A DNA stretch of 9,021 nt from UBA5359 sp028699365 [NCBI: bacterium] (GTDB lineage Bacteria > UBP13 > UBA5359), in the NCBI GenBank assembly GCA_028699365.1, contig JAQVUQ010000086.1, forward strand, positions 1-9,021, read 5' to 3'. The translations under genes were made by a program, and so were the position numbers. The notes below the pieces were generated by a model. The model saw nothing but the letters and a program-made list of their open reading frames with translations. It was not told the DNA's origin and ran no database searches. Positions 1-6,322 of the stretch are shown here, one piece after another; the first letter of the stretch is position 1, and the number at the start of each line of letters is the position of its first letter.

Positions 1-1
1 C

Positions 2-244
2 AGGCTGATTACCAAATTATTCAAGGGTAATACGGAACTGGATGCCGTTCAGAATATGATCTCCGTAGCTCCGCGTCTGGACAGAGACAATATCTATCCC
101 AACAATGTCATCTGCCTGGATACTTCCGATCCGGATAAATGCCTGGACGATCTCAATAAAATGAAGGCTCTGGGTTTGAATACCGTCCAAACTTCCATTA
201 CGGCGTTTATCTGCCGTCTCATGCACCCAATGCCAACACTGTGA
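2..244 (+). pseudogene. N-terminal part of a GH42-like glycosidase, cut by the window edge and ended early by a frameshift
   Basis: This open frame enters from the left edge with no start codon in view and stops with TGA at 242-244. Its coding-like part contains the segment DDLNKMKALGLNTV, typical of an early strand-helix unit of a TIM-barrel glycosidase. After roughly position 190 the frame turns into unlikely sequence, while the next frame becomes well-formed (NFHYGVYLPSHAPNANTV) and runs straight into the downstream frame. The two pieces are therefore very probably one gene with one base missing. An extra A in the AAA at 189-191 would give GTC CAA AAC TTC (V-Q-N-F) and join them. The 4-bp overlap of this stop with the GTG at 241 looks like translational coupling but is better explained by the frameshift. 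I cannot tell a sequencing or assembly error from a real mutation. Confidence 0.7.
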
Positions 245-2145
245 CCAACCTGGCCTTTTTCGATCAGGCGCAGCGGTTGGGAATGACTATCATGCCTGAT
301 GCCAGCTACGGTGTGTCCTCATGGAACCGCTGGTGGCAGGGATGTCCCAACACCGTGTTGACCGACGCCGTTGTGAGGCAGGATGAGGCGGACGCTCAGG
401 CCTTTCATACGGTCTTCTCGGAATCTCCTCGTGTTATGGCCGTTTATCTGGCGGATGAGCCTAATCCAGGTTGGCATCCGTGGGATAAATGCAGCGTTTG
501 CACAGCGGCGCTGAAGAACAAATTCGGCTACGACAAGGTACCCGGCCCACAGGATAAGGGATACTATGATGCCGTCAACTTTATCAAGGAGAGACAGGTA
601 TTTACCCTTGGCAGGGGCATCGATCTCTTCAAACGGTATAACCCTGATGTGCCGACAGGCGCCATATTCTCATTGTATGCCAGCCTCTATGCCTCGTACG
701 ACGGAACCGGCCTGGCAAACCGAATAAGCTTTCCGGGTGTCGATCACTACAGGTTCGGCAATGATCCGTTTGCCCTGGACACCCTGCGCAGCGCGGCAGA
801 CTTTCAGGATGATATCTGGCTTACTGCAACAACATCAATTCTATACAATAACCGTTATCATCCGGAGTACGCCGCCACACAGGTATATAACGCATTGTGC
901 CATAACGCCAAGGGCATGTCCTGGTGGATATGGAAAGCAGGCCCTTACGATATGCTGGAAGATCCTGCCAGGACGGAATGCATGAAAACGGCGTTTAAGG
1001 AGTTGGCCGTTGCCGGGCCGCTCTTCAAACGTCTCTCCAGAAGCAGAGCCAGGGTGGCTCTCTTCAATCCGACAACGACGATGATGCTGGCAGGAAAAAC
1101 CGGCCGGCAAAAATCAGACTTTGTCTCCTCCGTTCACGATCTCGCCCGGCAGGCATTCGGGCAGGTGGATATCCTGCATGAGGAGCAGATAAGGCATAAC
1201 CGCTTTCTGCCCGATTACAGCGTTCTTATCCTGGCCGGTGCCGCCTTCCTTCCGGATGACGTGGTCAAGGCCATCGGGAACTGGGTTGCTTCCGGTGGAA
1301 TACTGATAGTTCTGCCCGAGACCGGAACTTATAATCAGTACCGCGATAAATCCGATTCTCTGGCGAGTGTGCTGGGAGCGTCTTGCGGTGAGGAACTGAC
1401 GGCCATGGTCAATGGCGGCAGTGATATGCCTGTCAAGGGATATATCGTAGTTCCCGGCAAAGCCGTGCCTGTAATGTCTTATGCCGGCGGACAGTCTGCA
1501 GTTGCCGTGAATACTTACGGCAAAGGGAACGCTATATGCTTAGGCTTTGTGCCGGGACGTCCGTCCGATCTGGTTGCGTTAGTTGCCGGCACAAATACCG
1601 GACCGGTGTCCTGCAGTAATACCAGGGTTGATGTCGGACATTTTGTCAATCTCGATTCGGTTTGCATCGTGGCCGTAAACCAGGGTCTGAAGGAGCAGGC
1701 TGCCGAGATAAATACGGAGTGGGCTGCGGCAAGTTGCTATGCTTACGACCTCCTCACAGGAGAAAGGTTGCCGGCAGCTATTCATAACGGCAGGGTTACG
1801 GCAAATGTCGGCCTTAAATCCCTGTGGGGGAAGATACTTGTTTTGCTGCCTTCTCAGCCGGCCCGGTTGCAATTGAAGGTGTTGAAGGATGTATCTTCCA
1901 GGCGCATATCATATGAAATTGTTCTGCTGGATAGCCGGGGTAAAAGTGTGAATGCCCTGTTGCCGGTTCAGATAACGATTACTGATAGCGAAGGCAGAGA
2001 GCGCGAGGAATACGGTGGCGTAAGAGTGCTGGATGGGGGACGGCTGAAAGTAGATATCCCTCTGGCCGATAACGATCCGGAAGGCTCCTGGAAGATACAG
2101 GTGACTGAGAAACTGAGCGGGCAAAGGGCGGAGGCACGTTTCTGA
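241..2145 (+). CDS. GH42-like glycoside hydrolase (TIM barrel, GATase-like middle domain, C-terminal beta domains), main part
   Basis: Probable glycosidase; substrate unknown. Numbering from the GTG at 241: residues 1-265 continue a TIM barrel. GMTIMPDA (15-22) looks like a core strand. YLADEP (69-74) carries E73 in the D-E-P context seen at the acid/base strand of many clan GH-A-like proteins. A CxxC (84-87) follows, as in many GH42-like proteins. A Trp-rich strand (MSWWIWKAG, 226-234) sits where the nucleophile strand would be expected, but no Glu is obvious there. Residues 268-390 resemble the beta-galactosidase trimerisation (class I GATase-like) domain: SVLILAGAAFLPDD then NWVASGGILIVLPETG. 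Residues 540-634 look like an Ig- or macroglobulin-type beta domain. GTG 241 is only a formal start: the same frame is coding-like upstream to about 187 and the gene continues to the left edge. Whether the protein is exported cannot be judged without its N-terminus. Confidence 0.75.
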   Translation: MTNLAFFDQAQRLGMTIMPDASYGVSSWNRWWQGCPNTVLTDAVVRQDEADAQAFHTVFSESPRVMAVYLADEPNPGWHPWDKCSVCTAALKNKFGYDKVPGPQDKGYYDAVNFIKERQVFTLGRGIDLFKRYNPDVPTGAIFSLYASLYASYDGTGLANRISFPGVDHYRFGNDPFALDTLRSAADFQDDIWLTATTSILYNNRYHPEYAATQVYNALCHNAKGMSWWIWKAGPYDMLEDPARTECMKTAFKELAVAGPLFKRLSRSRARVALFNPTTTMMLAGKTGRQKSDFVSSVHDLARQAFGQVDILHEEQIRHNRFLPDYSVLILAGAAFLPDDVVKAIGNWVASGGILIVLPETGTYNQYRDKSDSLASVLGASCGEELTAMVNGGSDMPVKGYIVVPGKAVPVMSYAGGQSAVAVNTYGKGNAICLGFVPGRPSDLVALVAGTNTGPVSCSNTRVDVGHFVNLDSVCIVAVNQGLKEQAAEINTEWAAASCYAYDLLTGERLPAAIHNGRVTANVGLKSLWGKILVLLPSQPARLQLKVLKDVSSRRISYEIVLLDSRGKSVNALLPVQITITDSEGREREEYGGVRVLDGGRLKVDIPLADNDPEGSWKIQVTEKLSGQRAEARF

Positions 2146-2224
2146 CCCGGTTATAACTCACCGTAATGAAGCCTGCTCCCGGACAAAGACGATCAGTCGC
2201 GTTATTGGGGTGCCCCGGTTATAA
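2146..2224 (+). repeat. Exact 11-bp direct repeat CCCGGTTATAA flanking the gap between genes
   Basis: CCCGGTTATAA occurs at 2146-2156, directly after the stop of the glycosidase gene, and again at 2214-2224, 68 bp downstream. The second copy runs into TATAAT (2220-2225), a perfect -10 hexamer, but no convincing -35 lies 16-18 bp upstream. A GGGGtgCCCC inverted sequence (2207-2216) lies just before the second copy but has too short a loop to be a terminator. The repeat could be a paired operator, a trace of a small duplication or deletion, or chance. Confidence 0.45.
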
Positions 2225-2248
2225 TATCGGGTAGAGGCCGTATAAACA

Positions 2249-2255
2249 AAGGAGG
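2249..2255 (+). promoter_or_regulatory. Strong Shine-Dalgarno site AAGGAGG for the secreted 305-residue protein
   Basis: AAGGAGG, followed by more G residues, ends 8 bases before the ATG at 2264. It is the best ribosome-binding site in the window and fixes the start of the downstream gene. Confidence 0.75.
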
Positions 2256-2263
2256 GGGAAGAG

Positions 2264-3181
2264 ATGGCGCGAATACTGACTGTTCTTATGGCAGCCCTGT
2301 TTGTTCTTCAGGGAGGAGCGGCATTCGGTCAGGTGGAGGTAGTCGATTCCGGAGACGTTACGGTACCGGTAACCGGGCACAAATATAGTATGGTGCGGCG
2401 CAATATCGATTTTAAAAACGGCGGACCGGTCTCCTATGCTATCAACTACTTTTACGTTGCAGATCCGCTGATGAAGGAGGAATACCCCAAGAGTCCGTTT
2501 CCGGCCATTGGGGATGCATCGGCGTCTACCAACGGCATAGGATTGTCGGCCCCGTGGTACGGCGGTGGCTTCTGGGGGATACGGGTAGACGGCAAGGATT
2601 TGCGGACTACCGTAGTGGACACCTTCAAAACGGTATCTCAGGGTAAAAGAGGTGTTGCGGACGTTGTCTGGAAGCCCGACTGGGGCAAGGTCACGGCCAG
2701 ATTCGTCACCTTGCAGGGAGACGATAAGATATTTATGGAGGTCAGGACGGAGCCACGGACTGCGCCGGCATCGGTGAAAACTTATTTTACCTGCATACCG
2801 GGGCATCCGGGAGCTGTGCCTAAGAGGGATCAGTGGATATCCACCTGTTTGAGAAGTGTTCAGCATTCAGAAGAGGCAATATCCATCCAGAGTAAGGAAG
2901 AGCCGTGGGTGCTGCTGTATGACACGGCTAACAACTATACCGGCACCTGCGCTTTGATCTGCGTGCCGGACCAGATTGTGAGTCATAAGGTGAATTTAAG
3001 CGGCAACCGTGTTGCCAAAATAGAGATGGATATAGTGCCTGCAGTCACAAAGATGCGTTTCTTAATCTTTAATTTCCCTGATACTTATAAGACACGGGAA
3101 GAAGCTTATTCGTATCTCAAGGAAAATGGAGAGGGCCTGTTGGAAGAACTCGTGTCTTTCAACTTTGATGCAGAGGAATAA
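2264..3181 (+). CDS. Secreted protein of unknown family, predicted beta-rich
   Basis: I do not recognise this 305-residue protein. It begins with a clear Sec-type signal peptide: MAR, a hydrophobic stretch of about residues 4-16 (ILTVLMAALFVLQ), then small residues GGAAFGQ, with cleavage likely near residues 22-23. Q23 at or beside the new N-terminus is not part of a lipobox, so a soluble exported protein is more likely than a lipoprotein. The mature part alternates hydrophobic and polar residues, is rich in aromatic and Gly residues (for example APWYGGGFWGIRVDG, 96-110), and fits a beta-sandwich. Only the C-terminal tail (277-298) looks helical. It has four Cys (C177, C195, C229, C233). The ATG at 2264 is supported by the strong Shine-Dalgarno site. 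It sits 44 bp upstream of the six-hairpin glycosidase gene in the same direction, so a role in binding or processing the same glycan is likely but unproven. Confidence 0.8.
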   Translation: MARILTVLMAALFVLQGGAAFGQVEVVDSGDVTVPVTGHKYSMVRRNIDFKNGGPVSYAINYFYVADPLMKEEYPKSPFPAIGDASASTNGIGLSAPWYGGGFWGIRVDGKDLRTTVVDTFKTVSQGKRGVADVVWKPDWGKVTARFVTLQGDDKIFMEVRTEPRTAPASVKTYFTCIPGHPGAVPKRDQWISTCLRSVQHSEEAISIQSKEEPWVLLYDTANNYTGTCALICVPDQIVSHKVNLSGNRVAKIEMDIVPAVTKMRFLIFNFPDTYKTREEAYSYLKENGEGLLEELVSFNFDAEE

Positions 3182-3210
3182 TCGCTGTAACTGCCGATAG
3201 AGCGGGGATC

Positions 3211-3218
3211 GGGGAGGG
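3211..3218 (+). promoter_or_regulatory. Shine-Dalgarno GGGGAGGG that selects a TTG start
   Basis: GGGGAGGG lies 7 bases before TTG at 3226. The first in-frame ATG (3244) would be 25 bases away with no closer purine-rich site, so TTG 3226 is the better start of the downstream glycosidase gene. Confidence 0.6.
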
Positions 3219-3225
3219 CAAAGGG

Positions 3226-5574
3226 TTGCTGAAATATGACAATATGTATAAAGAGGCGGAACTTATAAGCTGGAACCGGCTGTCCTCCGATGACCTCGGC
3301 GGCTATCAGCCTCCACTGACGGTGCATATGCCTATCCAGCCGTTGCACTCCCCCGATTTCGTCTTTGTCGATTGCGCTCTGAATGTCAGCCGGCGCAAGG
3401 TCCTGCCCGAGCTTTCAGTCTTCGATATCGAGTCCCGGGCAGCCGTTAAGGCCATGGAATGCATGTTTTTGCAGTTCGCCTTCGATAATCCTCCATTCGT
3501 GCCGGACCTCAGGCGCAGCCAAATGTCGCTGGCAGAGGGGAAATACCCCGTTGTTCAGGCGCAATATTACGCCTGGGATACTCTTTACAGCCTGGAGTAT
3601 TTCTGCAACAGAGTGGACGACGTTCAAAGCCTGCTCCAGGTAACGGTCTCAGTGAAGAACGAGGGAGAAGATTACCAGGATGTCCATGTCAGGGCGAAAC
3701 TCAACTTTCAAAACGAATCCGATGTCTTCGATTATCATTACGTTCCTTTTTACTGGGATGCGTCAAAGTGGCTTCCGTGCAATCGAACGGTCCTTGAGGG
3801 TGACCGCCTGTTGAGAGACGGGCAGGTTATCGGTAAGGTACTGCCCGGTGCTTTCGATTGTGTCTGGGAAGCTGAGGCGCATTTTGGCGACGATGAGTAT
3901 AACAAGCCGTTCAACTGTTCCCGGCCCTATTATGTCACGCCGGCAATGCGCCTTCGGGATGTGGAGAACGTATTGCATTTCAGTGCCGGTCTGGCACCCG
4001 GAGAGCATAAGGATTTTTCCATAACCTTGCTGGTAAACTATGAAGCCGTAACTGCGGAACACCTGAAATCGCTGGCAGAGACGGAGCCGGGCGCTTGCCG
4101 CATCCGGGCGCTGCAGTATTTCAAAGAGCCTTTGCAGAGAGATATCGCAGCATTAGTCTGTCCGGCAGCCGGTCTGGACAATATTTTTACCGAGTTGCAG
4201 ACATCGACGCTGCAGCTCCTGGTGCGTTTTGCCGGAGATAAACATCTTATACCGTTTCAGGGCGGATCATCGGAACGGCATTATGTATGGGTATGGGAAG
4301 CCGTATGCATGTTGATGCCGATGCTCAGGCTGGGACATTTCAAGCCGGTGCGTCAGGCTCTGGAATACATCTTCACTTTGCAGGACGGAGGCTGTCCTCC
4401 GGAAGGACGGTTTACCACCCTGGATGGAGCCATTGGAACCACCGGTCCCAGATGGGCCAATTCCACCGGCTCGGCCCTGGCGCTGGCGGCTGAATATTAT
4501 CTCTATTCACACGATGAAGAGTTCCTTGGAAACTACCTGGACCCAATGATCAGGGCGGCCAGGTGGATAACGGGAGAGATACGAGCAACGCGCAAGCTCA
4601 ATTCCGACGGTAGCCGGCCGCTTCATTACGGCCTTATGCCTTATGCCTGTGCAACCGACGGCGACAAAGGATATGTGATTGCTTTTACGGATTCCTATTC
4701 GTATTGGGGATTATCCAAATTCGTCACTATGTTGGAACTTATCAGGCATAAAGACTTTCAGGAGTTCCGGGATGAAGCACATGCCTATCGTACGGATATC
4801 GGCATGGCCGTAGACGGTCTGTCTCGTCAGGACGGCTATATAAACCGCAGAGTGCCGGATGCCGGTACGGAGATAATCGCTCGTAAATTCGAAAGCGTTG
4901 TCGGAGCCGGCCATCTGGCTTACTGCGATGCCGTCGATATTACCGGAGATACCTTCTCCCGATATATAGACTATGTGGAAAACTCGGTCGCCGACGGCTG
5001 TTTCCTGGGGAAGATGGACCGGGAAGTCCTGTATATGGGCGTCGGCGAGTGGGTCTGGCACGGTATCTATCTCAGGCTCGGTCAATGGAAGAAGGCCTTT
5101 ATTGCTCTACAGGCTAATTTGAACTACGGGATAACCAGAGATACTTTTCAGGTTCAGGAGCGCTTCTCTCGCTTTGATCCGGCTTTTACTCCCTGGCAGC
5201 CTAACGGCAGCGGCAACGGAAAGTTTCTGGATATGATTCTCAAGTCTTTTTATTACGATGACGGTTCAGTTGTTACTCTTCTCGGCGGAATCCCCTTTGT
5301 CTGGCTGGAGCAGAACGTTCACACGGAATTATCCGGGCTCTATACACGGCAAGCATGTGTCAGCCTCAGTGCGGATATCACTGGCGACGGCAAATGTGCT
5401 CTTGTTCTCAGAACCGACGGCACTGCTCCGTTGCCTGAAAAGATACGCGTACCCGGGCATCTGAGCGTACAGACCGTCTCGGAGGGGATTGAGGATATCG
5501 GCAGAGGTTGCTTCAGGTTACCCGAGAGGGATTGTTTTGAAGCGAGGTTGATTTTAGTGCAATCGTCGCGATAG
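3226..5574 (+). CDS. Six-hairpin (alpha/alpha)6 glycosidase-like protein, probably cytoplasmic
   Basis: Large protein (782 residues) with the layout of six-hairpin glycosidases such as GH63, GH78, GH95 and GH133: an N-terminal beta-supersandwich-like region (about 1-275), an all-alpha toroid (about 315-700) and a small C-terminal beta domain (about 705-780). Visible toroid signatures are GGSSERHYVWVWEAVCMLMP (346-365), an aromatic-acid helix start; NSTGSALALAAEYYLY (412-427); FTDSYSYWGL (487-496); MGVGEWVWHGIYLRLGQ (604-620); and DDGSVVTLLGGIPFVWLEQ (678-696). Candidate acidic residues are E350, E358, D489 and E608; I cannot assign the catalytic pair. The protein begins LKYDNMYKEAEL with no hydrophobic stretch, so it has no Sec signal peptide. 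It would act on imported oligosaccharides unless another export route is used. The neighbours are a secreted protein (upstream) and an XRE-cupin regulator (75 bp downstream). I do not recognise the exact GH family, so substrate is open. Confidence 0.75.
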   Translation: MLKYDNMYKEAELISWNRLSSDDLGGYQPPLTVHMPIQPLHSPDFVFVDCALNVSRRKVLPELSVFDIESRAAVKAMECMFLQFAFDNPPFVPDLRRSQMSLAEGKYPVVQAQYYAWDTLYSLEYFCNRVDDVQSLLQVTVSVKNEGEDYQDVHVRAKLNFQNESDVFDYHYVPFYWDASKWLPCNRTVLEGDRLLRDGQVIGKVLPGAFDCVWEAEAHFGDDEYNKPFNCSRPYYVTPAMRLRDVENVLHFSAGLAPGEHKDFSITLLVNYEAVTAEHLKSLAETEPGACRIRALQYFKEPLQRDIAALVCPAAGLDNIFTELQTSTLQLLVRFAGDKHLIPFQGGSSERHYVWVWEAVCMLMPMLRLGHFKPVRQALEYIFTLQDGGCPPEGRFTTLDGAIGTTGPRWANSTGSALALAAEYYLYSHDEEFLGNYLDPMIRAARWITGEIRATRKLNSDGSRPLHYGLMPYACATDGDKGYVIAFTDSYSYWGLSKFVTMLELIRHKDFQEFRDEAHAYRTDIGMAVDGLSRQDGYINRRVPDAGTEIIARKFESVVGAGHLAYCDAVDITGDTFSRYIDYVENSVADGCFLGKMDREVLYMGVGEWVWHGIYLRLGQWKKAFIALQANLNYGITRDTFQVQERFSRFDPAFTPWQPNGSGNGKFLDMILKSFYYDDGSVVTLLGGIPFVWLEQNVHTELSGLYTRQACVSLSADITGDGKCALVLRTDGTAPLPEKIRVPGHLSVQTVSEGIEDIGRGCFRLPERDCFEARLILVQSSR

Positions 5575-5580
5575 TGTAAT

Positions 5581-5632
5581 ATGCACTTGTGTTATGGGAG
5601 CTTGCGTGATAATATAATCATAGCCTGTGCAT
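5581..5632 (+). promoter_or_regulatory. Candidate promoter and operator region of the XRE-cupin gene
   Basis: A perfect -10 hexamer TATAAT lies at 5613-5618, with only a poor -35 candidate (TGTTAT, 5590-5595, 17-bp spacer), as expected of a promoter that depends on a regulator. Two kinds of repeat overlap it. CTTGTGTTAT (5586-5595) and CTTGCGTGAT (5601-5610) match at 8 of 10 positions, start 15 bp apart and cover the -35 region. ATGCAC (5581-5586) and GTGCAT (5627-5632) form an inverted pair flanking the whole region. Binding by the encoded XRE protein (autoregulation) is a natural inference, not shown by the sequence. Confidence 0.45.
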
Positions 5633-5649
5633 GATAGGAAACGATTTAT

Positions 5650-6216
5650 ATGGCAAACGGCAATCTTAATGTAAGTGATATAGGAGACAAGCTCAAGTTT
5701 CTTCGTGAGGAGAGACGTCTCTCCATGCGCGAGCTGGCATCTCAATCCGGCGTCTCAGCCAGCCTCATCTCCAAGATAGAAGCGGGCAAGGTTTCTCCTA
5801 CAGTCATGTCCCTGCAGAAGCTGCTTGAATCCATGAACGTTGACCTGTTCAAGTTTTTTATCGAGGAAACGGATATAAATCCAACTGACCAGATAGTCTT
5901 TAAGAAGTCATCCATGATATCGACCAAAGACGCCGAGCACACCTGGTATTATGCCTTTCCCAAGCATCCCGATATAAAGGCCGAGTTGCTCTATGAAGAG
6001 TACCAGCCGCACACTAAAATTGTGGAAAAAGAGAGTCATAAAGGTGATATTATCGGTTATGTCGTCTCAGGAGAGCTGACTCTTAAAGTCAACGGCAAGG
6101 GCACGTTTAAAGTGCAGGCAGGAGATGCCTTTTATATAAAAACAGGGCAGCCCCATACGGCCAGAAACGATGGAGATACGGTTCTGACCTTGGTTTCTAC
6201 CCGGTTGATGGGCTAG
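5650..6216 (+). CDS. XRE-family transcriptional regulator with C-terminal cupin domain
   Basis: A 188-residue DNA-binding regulator of the HTH-plus-cupin type (MarR-unrelated; Cro/C1 HTH fused to Cupin_2). The HTH covers about residues 11-66: IGDKLKFLREERRLSMRELA, then the recognition-helix region SGVSASLISKIEAGKVSPTV, a textbook XRE pattern. The cupin spans about 112-186, with motif 1 around ESHKGDIIGYVVSGELTL (H130, E142) and motif 2 around GDAFYIKTGQPHTARN (H169), so part of the metal-binding residue set is present. Proteins of this design respond to small molecules and often control adjacent amino-acid, polyamine or sugar genes. ATG 5650 is preceded by AGGAAA at an 8-base spacing. It stands alone between a glycosidase block and a sugar-enzyme block, each separated by AT-rich gaps with -10 boxes, which suggests a local regulator. 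Its ligand cannot be read from the sequence. Confidence 0.92.
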   Translation: MANGNLNVSDIGDKLKFLREERRLSMRELASQSGVSASLISKIEAGKVSPTVMSLQKLLESMNVDLFKFFIEETDINPTDQIVFKKSSMISTKDAEHTWYYAFPKHPDIKAELLYEEYQPHTKIVEKESHKGDIIGYVVSGELTLKVNGKGTFKVQAGDAFYIKTGQPHTARNDGDTVLTLVSTRLMG

Positions 6217-6240
6217 GCGATTATTTTTTTAACCAACCTG

Positions 6241-6251
6241 TATAATATAAT
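6241..6251 (+). promoter_or_regulatory. Two overlapping TATAAT -10 boxes upstream of the aminotransferase gene
   Basis: TATAAT is present at 6241-6246 and again at 6246-6251. The shared core ATAATATAAT (6242-6251) is identical to 5609-5618 upstream of the XRE-cupin gene. No good -35 hexamer is seen at 16-18 bp (CGATTA and ATTTTT at the expected places), so activation or relief of repression may be needed. A start from here would give a leader of about 60 bases before the ATG at 6319. Confidence 0.45.
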
Positions 6252-6289
6252 ACACATATTGATAAAAAAAGATACACAGGAGATTGGAA

Positions 6290-6322
6290 ATGGAAATATT
6301 GACGGGGGTAATGCAGTCATGA
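6290..6322 (+). CDS. Ten-codon leader ORF overlapping the aminotransferase start, or the true N-terminus split by a G-run indel
   Basis: ATG 6290 has a good Shine-Dalgarno site (AGGAGA, 6278-6283, 6-base spacing), better than that of the ATG at 6319. It encodes MEILTGVMQS and stops with TGA at 6320-6322, overlapping ATG 6319-6321 as ATGA. Such an overlap would allow translational coupling. Alternatively, one extra G in the G5 run at 6304-6308 would fuse it in frame to give MEILTGGNAVMIGCEEL, a natural start for this enzyme. The sequence alone does not decide between these. Confidence 0.4.
   Translation: MEILTGVMQS

Noticed and set aside
241-244. GTGA overlap as evidence of two coupled genes
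   Set aside because: The downstream frame is already coding-like from about 187, before the GTG, so a frameshift in one gene explains the overlap better.
2219-2866. 215-codon open frame on the - strand
   Set aside because: It is antisense to the secreted-protein gene, which has a signal peptide and a strong ribosome-binding site. The - strand product is rich in Arg, His and Pro, as expected of a shadow frame.
6198-6230. Possible terminator after the XRE-cupin gene: CTACCC paired with GGGCTAG, then a T7 run
   Set aside because: The stem is short with a bulge, spans the stop codon, and ends seven bases before the T-run, so it is too weak to call.
6259-6318. TTG at 6259 as the start of the aminotransferase, adding 20 residues
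   Set aside because: It has no ribosome-binding site, the added sequence MIKKDTQEIGNGNIDGGNAV is unlike a family N-terminus, and it lies within the likely transcription start region.
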